From Pseudomonadota bacterium (GTDB lineage Bacteria > Pseudomonadota > Alphaproteobacteria > Rhizobiales > JAKPQE01): a stretch of 64,000 bases of DNA. Position 1 is the first letter of the stretch. Each line of letters starts with the position of its first letter. Below are positions 26,725 through 34,906 of the stretch, one piece after another. The notes below the pieces were generated by a model, which did no database searches, had not been told where the DNA came from, and saw only the letters and a list, made by a program, of their open reading frames with translations. Both the position numbers and the translations under genes were made by a program. Location: assembly GCA_029572955.1 (NCBI GenBank), contig JAKPQE010000150.1, positions 62,001-126,000 of the forward strand, in the 5' to 3' direction.

Positions 26725-26739
26725 TTAACAGGCTGTTAC
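26725..26739. promoter_or_regulatory. CtrA-like site upstream of the TPR gene
   Basis: TTAA (26725-26728), N7, TTAC (26736-26739) match the CtrA consensus with one mismatch. The site lies about 100 bases upstream of the TPR gene start, in the 235-base gap after motE. It suggests a separate promoter for the TPR gene. Confidence 0.4.
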
Positions 26740-26865
26740 GGATCGCCGGCGGCGGCCCTTGCCGGGTCGTCGGAAATGCCTTTTCCGGTCCGCCGGCAGG
26801 GCGGCAAAAGAGCGCGCGATCGCACCCCGCCGCGCGCCGTGCCGGCGCCGCAGGACGGCAGCCCG

Positions 26866-27726
26866 TCAGCTCGCGCCCGGCTGGATCGGCTGGCCCTCGA
26901 TCTTGGGAAGCAGGCGCGGGCCGTCGTCGGGTTTCGCCACGCCCTTGCCCTGGGTGGCGAGCTCGACGGTCAGCCGTTCGGCCGCGTCGGGCGACATCTG
27001 GGCGAGGATCGGCGCCATCTTGCGCGGATTCATCTGGCGGGCGAGATCGACGAGAATTTCGATCGAGAGGCGATCGAAGACCTTGGCGGCGTCCTTGGGC
27101 TTCATCGTCTCGTACATCGAGATGAGGCGGGCGAGCTCGGCGGCGCGCTCCTCCTCCTTCTTCTTCTGGGCCGCGCCGAGTTCGTTCTCGAGGCTCTTGA
27201 GCTTGCCGACCCGCTCCTCGAGGCGCTTCTCGGCCGCCTGGAGCAGGGATTCGCGCAGCTTCAGCTGGGCTTCGCGCTTGTCGAGCTCCTTGCGGCGGTC
27301 GCTGAGCCGCGACAGCAGCGCCTGCTCCGACGAGGACCGGCCGTTGGGATCGAGCCGTTCGCCGAAAACCGCAGGCTCGGGCGCGGCACCCTCGCCCGGC
27401 ATGCCGCCCATGCCCGTCATGGCATCCATACCGGCCATGCCGGTCATGCCGTCGGCCGGCGGCGGCACCGCGGCGGGATCGGCGGCCGCATCCGGCGCGG
27501 CGGCGACATCGGCAGCGAGCGGCGCCGGCGTTCCACCGGCGGGAGCGGCCTCTCCGGCCGCGGCATCGGCGGCGGCGGCCTCGGTCCTGGCGCCGTCATT
27601 GGCGGCGCTGGCGCCTACGGTCCCGCTCAGCACGTAGCCGCCCTCGCCAACGAGCGCGATCGTCTTGAGGACGAGCAGCGCCGTGGCGGCGAGCGCAACG
27701 AGCGGGATGAGGCGGATCTGCGTCAC
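26866..27726 (-). CDS. motE: MotE-like flagellar motor chaperone with Met-Gly-rich insert
   Basis: A 286-residue protein. An N-terminal TM (about residues 7-27) leads to an Ala/Pro-rich linker, a coiled coil (about 125-190: EALLSRLSDRRKELDKREAQ-like heptads) and a C-terminal MgtE-N-like domain (YETMKPKDAAKVFDRLSIEILVDLARQMNPRKMAPILAQM). This is the layout of rhizobial MotE, the periplasmic chaperone for MotC. Unusual is GMTGMAGMDAMTGMGGMPG in the linker. It starts with GTG overlapping the preceding stop (GTGA). Confidence 0.8.
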   Translation of the reverse strand: MTQIRLIPLVALAATALLVLKTIALVGEGGYVLSGTVGASAANDGARTEAAAADAAAGEAAPAGGTPAPLAADVAAAPDAAADPAAVPPPADGMTGMAGMDAMTGMGGMPGEGAAPEPAVFGERLDPNGRSSSEQALLSRLSDRRKELDKREAQLKLRESLLQAAEKRLEERVGKLKSLENELGAAQKKKEEERAAELARLISMYETMKPKDAAKVFDRLSIEILVDLARQMNPRKMAPILAQMSPDAAERLTVELATQGKGVAKPDDGPRLLPKIEGQPIQPGAS

Positions 27727-28115
27727 GCGGCTTGTCCCCTGCGGACCCGGCCGAGATCACCGAAACGGCCGGCGGGCTCGCTCACCCGACCCGCCTCGGT
27801 GATGCGGGCGATTCTGTTCATCAGAGACTCGCCCGCGTCGAGCTGTTCGGCAAGGTCGGCGTTGAATTTCTCGGCCTGGCGCAGGCGATGGGCCAGCGTC
27901 TTGTCGCAGTCCGACGCCGTCGCCTTGAGGCCGATGATGGCGCGCTCGGCGATCTCGGTCGCCGTGACGAGTTCGGAGATCGTGGCGCGCAGGTCCTCCT
28001 CGTTCGCCCGGAACATCTTCAGGCGCCGGTTGAGGACGATGCAGTAGACGATGGTCAGCACGAGAAGGACCGCAACGAGGCTTTCGACGATCATTCCGAG
28101 GGGAAGCGGGCTCAT
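27723..28115 (-). CDS. DUF6468-like membrane protein of the flagellar cluster
   Basis: A 130-residue protein: one N-terminal TM (MIVESLVAVLLVLTIVYCIVLNRRL), then a helical coiled-coil-like region (AEERAI-type heptads; LRQAEKFNADLAEQLDAGESLMNRI). It resembles the DUF6468 family found next to fliM and motE in Hyphomicrobiales; function unknown. It overlaps fliM upstream and motE downstream by 4 bases each, so it is translationally coupled to both. Confidence 0.75.
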   Translation of the reverse strand: MSPLPLGMIVESLVAVLLVLTIVYCIVLNRRLKMFRANEEDLRATISELVTATEIAERAIIGLKATASDCDKTLAHRLRQAEKFNADLAEQLDAGESLMNRIARITEAGRVSEPAGRFGDLGRVRRGQAA

Positions 28116-29284
28116 GCGACCTCCGAGCGTGACGACACGGCCTTCTCGAAGGCCGCGAGGGTTGTGCGCGGGCGCCGCAGGTCGCGGTTCACCCGAACGG
28201 ATATGTGCTTGTCGATGCGGCCGATATTGCCCTCGGTCAGGGACACGTCACCGCATTTCAGAAGGACCGGATCCTCGGGACGGGCCTCGAAGACGAGGGT
28301 GTCGCCGATGTTCAGCTTCATGATCTCGCCGAGCGGCATTTCCTGCTCGTAGAGCACCGCGTCGACCTCGATGTCGGCGGAGTAGATCTCGGTGGCGAGA
28401 TGGCCTTCCCAGATCGGGTCGCGGCCGAACTTCTCGCCCATGAACTGCTGCAGCAGCAGTTCGCGGATCGGCTCGATGGTGGCGTAGGGCAAGAGCATCT
28501 CGATCTTGCCGCCGCGATCTTCCATGTCGATGCGCAGCTCGACGAGGATCGCCGCGTTGGCCGGCCGCGAGATGGCGGCGAAACGCGGGTTGGTCTCCAG
28601 ACGCTCCAGCGTGAAATCGACCGGCGAGAGCGGCTGGAAGGCATGCTGGGCGTCGGCCAGCACCACCTCGATCATGCGGCGCACGAGATTGCTCTCGATC
28701 GTCGTGTAGGGCCGGCCTTCGACGCGGACCGCCTGGGTGCCGCGACGGCCGCCGAGCAGCACGTCGATGATCGAGTAGATGAGGTTCGAATCGACCGTGA
28801 AGAGGCCGAAATTGTCCCACTGCTCGGCCTTGAAGACAGCCAGGATCGCCGGCAGCGGGATCGAGTTGAGATAGTCGCCGAAACGCACCGACGAGATCGA
28901 GTCGAGCGAGACCTCGACGTTGTCGGAGGTGAAGTTGCGCAGGCTCGTCGTGGTCAGCCGGACCAGCCGGTCGAACACGATCTCGAGCATCGGCAGGCGC
29001 TCGTAGGAGACGAGGGCCGAGTTGATGATGGCGCGGATGCCGGAGGTGTCGGCGCCGATATGGTCGTCGAGATTGAAGCCGAGGAGATTGTCGATCTCGT
29101 CCTGGTTGAGGATGCGGTCGGCGCCGCGGCTCGAGGCCGAGACGTCGGGCTCGGAGTCGTCGATCATCGCGGCCCATTGGGCCGCCATATCGTCGTCGAC
29201 CTCGCGACCGTCGCCTTCGGCCTGCTCTTCCAGGGCCGCTCCCCACAAGGAGGCGAGATCTTCGTCGTCTTCGTCGTCGGCCAT
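28112..29284 (-). CDS. fliM: Flagellar motor switch protein FliM
   Basis: A 390-residue protein. An acidic N-terminus (MADDEDDEDLASLWGAALEEQ) leads to LNQDEIDNLLGF, which matches the FliM LSQDEIDALL motif. The middle domain carries SYERLPMLEIVFDRLVRLTTTSLRNF and the C-terminal SpoA domain carries GDTLVFEARPEDPVLLKCGD. FliM forms the C ring that binds CheY-P and sets rotation. It follows fliL after 12 bases. Confidence 0.95.
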   Translation of the reverse strand: MADDEDDEDLASLWGAALEEQAEGDGREVDDDMAAQWAAMIDDSEPDVSASSRGADRILNQDEIDNLLGFNLDDHIGADTSGIRAIINSALVSYERLPMLEIVFDRLVRLTTTSLRNFTSDNVEVSLDSISSVRFGDYLNSIPLPAILAVFKAEQWDNFGLFTVDSNLIYSIIDVLLGGRRGTQAVRVEGRPYTTIESNLVRRMIEVVLADAQHAFQPLSPVDFTLERLETNPRFAAISRPANAAILVELRIDMEDRGGKIEMLLPYATIEPIRELLLQQFMGEKFGRDPIWEGHLATEIYSADIEVDAVLYEQEMPLGEIMKLNIGDTLVFEARPEDPVLLKCGDVSLTEGNIGRIDKHISVRVNRDLRRPRTTLAAFEKAVSSRSEVA

Positions 29285-29296
29285 CGCGCGGGTCCG

Positions 29297-29809
29297 TTAC
29301 TGAACGATGATTTCGCGGAAGAGGATGCCGTCGACCTTGGCCGGATAGACGGCGACGTTGATGCGGCGCTGCAGCTCCTCGCGCAGGCGGAACAGCCCGG
29401 CGGAGCCCTCGAAATCGGTGGTGCGCAGCTCGCGCAGATAGACCTGGAAGGCGTCGAGCACGCGCGGCATGTTCGGCTCGATCATGGCGATCGTTTCCTG
29501 ATCGGCGAGTTCGAGCGACACCTTGAGGCGCAGATACTGATCGCGCGCCGTGGCCGAGACGAGGTTCACGGTCATTTCCGGCAGGTCGTAATAAACGACG
29601 GGCTTGGGCGCCGGCCCCTGATCGACGATCTCGGCGCCACCGCCGATGAGACCGAACCACCAGGCGGCACCGCCGCCGCCGACGCCGAGCACGAGGAGCG
29701 GCGCAACGACGAACAGAAGGATCTTCTTCAGATTGAAGCCCTTCTTTTGTTCTTCGCCGCCCTCGCCTTCTTCGGCTTCGGCTTCGACCTTGTCTTCCTC
29801 GTCAGCCAT
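29297..29809 (-). CDS. fliL: Flagellar basal body protein FliL
   Basis: A 170-residue protein. Acidic N-terminus, KKGFNLKKILLFVVAPLLVL TM segment (about residues 24-45), then a periplasmic stomatin-like domain with YYDLPEMTVNL, RYLRLKVSLEL-type DQYLRLKVSLEL, and the ending VDGILFREIIVQ. FliL surrounds the stator units. ATG 29809 is chosen over an overlapping GTG one codon earlier. It heads the minus-strand run fliL-fliM-DUF6468-motE. Confidence 0.93.
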   Translation of the reverse strand: MADEEDKVEAEAEEGEGGEEQKKGFNLKKILLFVVAPLLVLGVGGGGAAWWFGLIGGGAEIVDQGPAPKPVVYYDLPEMTVNLVSATARDQYLRLKVSLELADQETIAMIEPNMPRVLDAFQVYLRELRTTDFEGSAGLFRLREELQRRINVAVYPAKVDGILFREIIVQ

Positions 29810-29872
29810 CACCCGGCCTTTCGCAGGTTCAACCTGCTCTTTTCACCTCACTTTTTTCTAAAGAGCGCATGG

Positions 29873-29887
29873 TTAACGAAAGGTTGC
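29873..29887. promoter_or_regulatory. CtrA-like site upstream of fliL
   Basis: TTAA (29873-29876), N7, TTGC (29884-29887). The flanks match those of the flgB site (GGTTAA...AAAGGTT). It lies about 65 bases upstream of fliL in the divergent fliL/flgF region. Confidence 0.5.
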
Positions 29888-30003
29888 CAAACACCCCTCG
29901 GGCGGCAAAATTTGCCTGGCTGGACTTGCCCAGGGCAGCTTCTTCCCGCCCCTTCGGCCCACCTGATATCCCGTAACCTATTGTTTTTACATACATCGTT
30001 GGC

Positions 30004-30020
30004 TTGGCACGGCTTCTGCT
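30004..30020 (+). promoter_or_regulatory. Sigma-54 (-24/-12) promoter for the flgF operon
   Basis: TTGGCAC (30004-30010), N5, CTGCT (30016-30020) fits the consensus TGGCAC-N5-TTGCA with one mismatch and the exact GG-N10-GC spacing. It lies about 67 bases upstream of the flgF start. Sigma-54 control of distal rod and hook genes is established in Caulobacter. Confidence 0.65.
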
Positions 30021-30086
30021 AACCTTCGAAGGCGGATGCAGCACGGGGAGGTGCGGCGTCCGGGAGAGAACCGAGGTCACAAGACG

Positions 30087-30824
30087 ATGGAGAATGCCCA
30101 GATCATCGGGCTGTCGCGGCAGGTCGCCCTGCGGCGCGAACTCGACGTCATCGCCAACAATCTGGCGAATCTCAACACGACCGGATTCCGGGGGGAATCG
30201 GTCATGTTCGAGGAATATCTGATGCCGGTGGCCGAGATGGATTCGTTCCGTCAGCCGGACCGCCAGCTTTCCTATGTGCTCGACCGGGGCACCTTCCACA
30301 ATTTCGACCAGGGCAACGTGGTGACGACCGGCGCGCCGCTCGACGTGGCGCTGCAGGGCGAAGGCTTCTTCGTCGTCCAGGCGCCCGAGGGCGAACGCTA
30401 CACGCGCGCCGGTTCCTTCGCCATCGACAACACCGGCACCCTCGTCACCCTCGACGGCAAGCCGGTGATGGGCGAAGGCGGCACCATCGTCTTCGGCCCC
30501 GACGACGTCGACATCGCGATCGCCGGCGACGGCACGATCTCGGTCGGCGGCGAGGCCCGCGACCGGCTGCGGGTCGTCGAGTTCGCCCAGCCGCAGCTTC
30601 TCGAAAAGGTCGGCGAGAATCTCTTTTCGGGCACCGGCGGCGCGCCGGCCGAACGCACCCGCGTCATGCAGGGCGCGCTCGAGAAGTCGAACGTGACCGC
30701 CGTCGCCGAGATCAGCCGCATGATCGAGGTCACCCGCACCTACGAAACCATCTCGCATCTCCTGGCCAAGGGCGCGGACCTGCGCTCCAAGGCCATCGAG
30801 AAGCTCGGGACCACGAATGCCTGA
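30087..30824 (+). CDS. flgF: Proximal rod protein FlgF
   Basis: A 245-residue axial protein. It begins GLSRQVALRRELDVIANNLANLNTTGFR, has the PLDVALQGEGFFVVQAPEG block, and ends with paired helices (EISRMIEVTRTYETISHLL). Start ATG 30087 follows GAGG at suitable distance; the frame is open to 30036. It is the first gene of flgF-flgG-flgA-flgH behind a sigma-54 promoter. Confidence 0.94.
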   Translation: MENAQIIGLSRQVALRRELDVIANNLANLNTTGFRGESVMFEEYLMPVAEMDSFRQPDRQLSYVLDRGTFHNFDQGNVVTTGAPLDVALQGEGFFVVQAPEGERYTRAGSFAIDNTGTLVTLDGKPVMGEGGTIVFGPDDVDIAIAGDGTISVGGEARDRLRVVEFAQPQLLEKVGENLFSGTGGAPAERTRVMQGALEKSNVTAVAEISRMIEVTRTYETISHLLAKGADLRSKAIEKLGTTNA

Positions 30825-30869
30825 GGGCCCGCTCCGGTTCGGCCGGCTGAATTCTGAGGAGATCGGACG

Positions 30870-31658
30870 ATGAAGGCACTCCACACCGCCGCCACCGGCA
30901 TGATGGCGCAGGAGCTCAGCGTCGAGGTCATCGCGAACAACATCGCGAACATGCGCACCACCGGCTTCAAGCGCCAGCGCGCCGAGTTCCAGGACCTGCT
31001 CTACGCCAATCTGCGGCGTACCGGCGCGGCCACCTCGGACGCCGGCACGATCGTTCCGGTCGGCGTGCAGATCGGCTCGGGCGTGCGCACGGTCGCGACG
31101 CCCCGGGTTATGACCCAGGGCGGCGTCACCACCACCGAGCGCGAACTCGACCTTGCCCTGCGCGGCGAAGGCTTCTTCCGGGTGCAGCTTCCCGACGGGC
31201 GCACCGGCTACACCCGCGACGGCTCGTTCGAGCGCGACGCGGAAGGCAACCTCGTCACCGCCGACGGCTACATCGTCGAGCCGGGCATCACCATTCCGGG
31301 CGATGCCAACAGCATCACCATCAGCGCCCAGGGCCAGGTGCAGGCCTATGTCGGCACCGACACGACGCCGACCGATCTCGGCCAGGTCGACATCGCCCGT
31401 TTCGTCAACAAGACGGGCCTCGAATCGATCGGCGACAATCTGTTCGTCGAGACCGCCTCGAGCGGTCCGGCGCAGGTCGGCGTGCCGGGCGATGCCGGCT
31501 ACGGCACGCTGCTGCAGGGCTACCTCGAGGATTCCAACGTCGAGGCGGTCACCGAAATCTCCGACATGATCGCGGCCCAGCGCGCCTACGAAATGAACGC
31601 CCGCGTGATCAGCGGCGCCGACGAGATGCTCTCGTCCACCGCCAACATCCTGCGCTGA
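30870..31658 (+). CDS. flgG: Distal rod protein FlgG
   Basis: A 262-residue axial protein starting MKALHTAATGMMAQELSVEV and IANNIANMRTTGFKRQRAEF, with the FlgG-specific LPDGRTGYTRDGSF and VTEISDMIAAQRAYEMNARVISGADEML. Full length for the family. It lies 45 bases after flgF. Confidence 0.97.
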   Translation: MKALHTAATGMMAQELSVEVIANNIANMRTTGFKRQRAEFQDLLYANLRRTGAATSDAGTIVPVGVQIGSGVRTVATPRVMTQGGVTTTERELDLALRGEGFFRVQLPDGRTGYTRDGSFERDAEGNLVTADGYIVEPGITIPGDANSITISAQGQVQAYVGTDTTPTDLGQVDIARFVNKTGLESIGDNLFVETASSGPAQVGVPGDAGYGTLLQGYLEDSNVEAVTEISDMIAAQRAYEMNARVISGADEMLSSTANILR

Positions 31659-31669
31659 AGGTGAGAGCC

Positions 31670-32650
31670 ATGACCATGCTGCGCAATCTCCTCCTCGGCG
31701 GCGCCCTCGGGCTCCTCGCCGTCGTGCCGGCCGCCGCCGAAGGCTTCGTGCCGCTGCTCAAGCCGCAGGTCACGGTCGCCGCCGAGCTCGTCACCGTCGG
31801 CGACCTGTTCGACCACCCCGGCCTCAAGGCCGAGACCGCCGTGTTCCGCGCGCCGGACATCGGCACCCGCGGCACCGTCAGCGCCGAGGCCGTGGCCGGT
31901 GCGATGCGCGCCGCCGGCATCACGAGCTTCGATCTCGGCGGCCTCACCGAGGTCTCGGTCACCCGCATGAGCCGCACCATCGGCGCCGAGGAATATGCCG
32001 ATTTCATCGCCGATGCGATCGCCGCCGCCGCCGGCATCGCCGACCGGCGCCGCCTGTCGATCGCCTTCGACACGGCGCCGGGCGACACGATCGTCAATCC
32101 GAACCTGCGCGAAGTGCTGAAGGTCGTCGGCCTCAACTATTCGCGCATCAACGGCCGCTTCGAGGTCGTGGTGCAGCCGAGCCGGCCGGGTGCCGAAGCC
32201 GAGCGCTTCACCGGCACCGCCATCGAACTCTTCGAGATCCCGGTGCTGACCCGCACGCTGTCGCGCGGCGACGTCATCCGCGCCGGCGACATCTCCTACG
32301 AGCGGGTGCCGCGCAACCGGCTGCCGCGCGAGGCGACGGCGGATCTCGCCGACGTGATCGGCCTCGCCGCCCGCCGGCCGATGGCCGCCGGCACCCCGGT
32401 CGCCGCCGTCGACTTCCGCGCCCCGACCCTCGTTCAGCGCAACGAGACGGTGACGATCCTCTACACGATCGGCGGCATGAACCTGACCGCCCGCGGCCAG
32501 GTGCTCGACAGCGGCAGCAAGGGCGACCTCGTCTCGGTCCGCAATGTCCAGTCCAAGAAGGTGATCCAGGCGACCGTCACCGGCTCCGGTACGGTTTCCG
32601 TCTACAGCGCCGGCGGCCGTGTCGCCGCCGTCGCGGGAGGTGTGCAATGA
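31670..32650 (+). CDS. flgA: P-ring assembly chaperone FlgA
   Basis: A 326-residue exported protein with a signal peptide (MLRNLLLGGALGLLAVVPAAAEG). The C-terminal SAF-like region carries LTRTLSRGDVIRAGDISYE, RPMAAGTPV and GQVLDSGSKGDLVSVRNVQSKK. FlgA is the periplasmic chaperone for FlgI. The ATG at 31670 has AGGTGA in front; a GTG three codons upstream is less likely. Its stop overlaps flgH by ATGA. Confidence 0.93.
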   Translation: MTMLRNLLLGGALGLLAVVPAAAEGFVPLLKPQVTVAAELVTVGDLFDHPGLKAETAVFRAPDIGTRGTVSAEAVAGAMRAAGITSFDLGGLTEVSVTRMSRTIGAEEYADFIADAIAAAAGIADRRRLSIAFDTAPGDTIVNPNLREVLKVVGLNYSRINGRFEVVVQPSRPGAEAERFTGTAIELFEIPVLTRTLSRGDVIRAGDISYERVPRNRLPREATADLADVIGLAARRPMAAGTPVAAVDFRAPTLVQRNETVTILYTIGGMNLTARGQVLDSGSKGDLVSVRNVQSKKVIQATVTGSGTVSVYSAGGRVAAVAGGVQ

Positions 32651-33399
32651 TCCGCGTCCGTTTCGCCCCGATCGCCGTCTGCCTTCTCGGCGCGAGCCTC
32701 CTTGCCGGCTGCGGCACCGTCGACAAGCTGAAGGATGTGGGCCGCGGCCCGCAGCTCTCGGCGATCGACAACCCGGCGACCCAGCCCGGCTACAAGCCGG
32801 TGCAGATGCCGATGCCGGCGCCGGAAATGGCGACCTACAGCCCCAATTCGCTGTGGCGGACCGGCTCGCGCGCCTTCTTCAAGGATCAGCGCGCCCATCA
32901 GGTCGGCGACATCCTCACGATCCACGTGGCGATTTCCGACCAGGCCAAGATCGACAACGCCACCAACCGCAAGCGCTCGGCGAGCGAGGACTGGGGCGTT
33001 GCCGGCAATCTCGACAGCCCGCTGGTCGAACGCTGGCTGATGCCGGACTCGACCTCGGCCTCGACCGTGCTCGACTCGACCTCGGGCGCCACCACCACCG
33101 GTTCCGGCTCGGTCAAGCGCTCCGAGCAGGTCGATACCAACATCGCCGCCGTCGTCATGCAGGTGCTGCCGAACGGCAATCTCGTCATCGAAGGAAAGCA
33201 GGAGGTCCGCGTCAATTTCGAAATTCGCGAGATGATCGTCGCCGGCATCGTCCGTCCGGAGGACATCGCCGCCGACAACACCATCGAGTCGACCAAGATC
33301 GCCCAGGCCCGCATCTCCTACGGCGGCCGCGGCCAGATCACCGACGTGCAGCAGCCCCGCTACGGGCAGCAGGTTCTCGATATCATCCTGCCGTTCTGA
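32647..33399 (+). CDS. flgH: L-ring lipoprotein FlgH
   Basis: A 250-residue lipoprotein with lipobox LLAGC (Cys about residue 22). Conserved FlgH blocks: SLWRTGSRAFFKDQRAHQVGDILTI, VVMQVLPNGNLVIEGKQEVRVN and GIVRPEDIAADNTIESTKIAQARISYGGRGQ. It forms the outer-membrane L ring. It is the last gene of the operon; a strong terminator follows. Confidence 0.97.
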   Translation: MIRVRFAPIAVCLLGASLLAGCGTVDKLKDVGRGPQLSAIDNPATQPGYKPVQMPMPAPEMATYSPNSLWRTGSRAFFKDQRAHQVGDILTIHVAISDQAKIDNATNRKRSASEDWGVAGNLDSPLVERWLMPDSTSASTVLDSTSGATTTGSGSVKRSEQVDTNIAAVVMQVLPNGNLVIEGKQEVRVNFEIREMIVAGIVRPEDIAADNTIESTKIAQARISYGGRGQITDVQQPRYGQQVLDIILPF

Positions 33400-33434
33400 T
33401 CCTCCCCTCCCCACCAAACGGAACGGCAAACAGG

Positions 33435-33475
33435 AACGTGGCCCCGGTTTCTCTCCCCGGGGCCACGTTTCGTTT
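33435..33475 (+). terminator. Strong Rho-independent terminator after flgH
   Basis: A perfect 13-bp stem (AACGTGGCCCCGG pairing with CCGGGGCCACGTT, 33435-33447 and 33457-33469) with a 9-base loop, followed by a partial T-tract (TCGTTTCG). It lies between convergent flgH and dksA and could serve both strands. Confidence 0.85.
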
Positions 33476-33514
33476 CGTCGCGATGTCTTGCGTTGTGGGA
33501 ACGACCGGTGCCGC

Positions 33515-33943
33515 TCAGTCGTCGCGATAGACCCGCTCGCGGCGCTCGTGGCGCTCCTGGGCTTCCAGCGACAGCGTGGCGATCGGCCGGGCGTCGAGGC
33601 GCTTCAGCGAGATCGGCTCGCCGGTTTCCTCGCAATAGCCGTAGGTTCCATCCTCGATCCGGTCGAGCGCGGCCTCGATCTTGGAGATCAGCTTGCGCTG
33701 GCGGTCGCGGGCGCGCAGCTCGATGGCGCGGTCGGTTTCGGAGGATGCCCGGTCGGCGAGATCCGGGTGGTTCTGGTTGTCATCCTGCAGGTGCTGCAGC
33801 GTCTCGCGGCTCTCCTTGAGGATGTCGTCCTTCCAGGAATTGAGCTTGGCGCGGAAATACTCGCGCTGGCGCTCGTTCATGAAAGGCTCGTCGTCGGTCG
33901 GATGATAATCCGCTTCGATCTCTGCAATCATGTGCGAACCCAT
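33515..33943 (-). CDS. dksA: RNA polymerase-binding transcription factor DksA (single-Cys finger)
   Basis: About 142 residues. DksA features: EPFMNERQREYFRAKLNSWKDDIL, coiled coil with DRASSETDRAIELRARDRQRKLISKIEAALDRIEDGTYGYC, and EPISLKRLDARPIATLSLEAQERHE. The zinc finger normally has four Cys; here only the first remains (CEETGEP, no later CxxC), which is common in alphaproteobacteria and implies zinc independence. DksA with ppGpp alters rRNA and stress transcription. Start ATG 33943 has GGAG; ATG 33931 is an alternative. It converges with flgH. Confidence 0.92.
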   Translation of the reverse strand: MGSHMIAEIEADYHPTDDEPFMNERQREYFRAKLNSWKDDILKESRETLQHLQDDNQNHPDLADRASSETDRAIELRARDRQRKLISKIEAALDRIEDGTYGYCEETGEPISLKRLDARPIATLSLEAQERHERRERVYRDD

Positions 33944-34183
33944 TCTGCTCCAGACTCGAATTGGCGCGGAATATAGCGACACCGACCGCCTACGACAATA
34001 CGTGCGGGGGGTCGCTGTGGCGCCTCATTTGCATTTATTTATCAATGTTTTATGACAGCTTCCGGAGTTCGCTGCAGCGCCAGATTTCTTTTTGCGGCGC
34101 ACCATTTCCGGTTTCGTCGACCGTCGCGGCGGCGATTGTCGGCAGCGCGACGCCGTGTCGCGGCACCGGAGCCGCCGTCACGG

Positions 34184-34600
34184 TCAGCGCCCGAGCTTGG
34201 CGAGTTCGACGCGGGCGCGCAGCTCGATTTCGGCGAGCAGCGCGTCGAGCTTCTCGTCGCCCGTCGCGTCCTGCTGACGCTCCACGACGACGAGCAGCCG
34301 GGTCAGCCGCTCCGGCGAGACGCGGCCGGCCAGAAGGTCGAGTTTCAGCTGCTCGAGAATGTCGAGAATGTCGAAGCCGCGGCGCACGGCGCGCTTGCGG
34401 CCGGTCAGCGGATCCTCGACGCCCTGCAGCGCGAGCAGCGCGTCGATGCCCTGCAGGCCGCGGGTCGCGCCGGCGGCGGTGCTGCGCTGGGTTTCGGCCT
34501 GTTCTTCCTCGAGCGTGAAGAGGCTGCCGCTGCCGGCCTTGCGACGCCCGCTCTGGGCCGCACCGACCGCATTCAGTCGACCGGGTCCGTTGACGTACAT
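34184..34600 (-). CDS. fliX: Flagellar assembly regulator FliX
   Basis: A 138-residue protein: MYVNGPGRLNAVG, then a Gly/Ser-rich patch and a helical domain with GIDALLALQGVEDP, RRGFDILDILEQLKLDLLAGRVSPERLTRL and IELRARVELAK. This matches FliX, which in Caulobacter couples basal-body completion to the sigma-54 activator FlbD. It is divergent from flgI, the same arrangement as in Caulobacter. Confidence 0.92.
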   Translation of the reverse strand: MYVNGPGRLNAVGAAQSGRRKAGSGSLFTLEEEQAETQRSTAAGATRGLQGIDALLALQGVEDPLTGRKRAVRRGFDILDILEQLKLDLLAGRVSPERLTRLLVVVERQQDATGDEKLDALLAEIELRARVELAKLGR

Positions 34601-34703
34601 CGTGCTCCTGCCCTTTCACCGCCCGCCATCTGCGAGATATGGGGCGCAACGACCGGATTCGGCCGGTTCGCGGCCCATTTCAGGCATGCTTTGGCCGGCA
34701 TGG

Positions 34704-34718
34704 TTAAGAGAAGGTAAA
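34704..34718. promoter_or_regulatory. CtrA-like site between fliX and flgI
   Basis: TTAA (34704-34707), N7, TAAA (34715-34718), with the same GGTTAA flank and AAGG spacer seen at the flgB and fliL sites. The fliX/flgI region is a known CtrA target in Caulobacter. Confidence 0.5.
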
Positions 34719-34847
34719 CGACCCGGCAGGATTTGCCGCCCGGGGCGGAAAATACCGCCCTCCCCGAGCCCGGCGGGGGTCGCGCGGAGATTCCGGAAAA
34801 TCCGGCAAGCCCTTGAGATTCCTTCCCGACGCCCTTCCACAGGGGTC

Positions 34848-34863
34848 TGGCATGGCTCTCGCA
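34848..34863 (+). promoter_or_regulatory. Sigma-54 promoter for flgI
   Basis: TGGCAT (34848-34853), N5, TCGCA (34859-34863) has exact GG-N10-GC spacing and close consensus. It lies about 44 bases upstream of the flgI ATG. Confidence 0.6.
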
Positions 34864-34906
34864 TGGCGGATTGCGAGAGAACGTGTCGCCGGTGGGGGCG
34901 AAAACA

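Larger units (their letters stand above)
34601..34906. other. Divergent fliX/flgI promoter region
   Basis: About 305 bases. It holds a CtrA-like site (34704-34718) about 100 bases from fliX and a sigma-54 promoter (34848-34863) just before flgI. The middle portion (34720-34800) is GC-rich and shows nothing else recognisable. Confidence 0.5.

Noticed and set aside
29898..29925. GGCAAA/TTTGCC region as a minus-strand sigma-54 promoter for fliL
   Set aside because: The distance between the conserved GG and GC is 8, not 10 bases.
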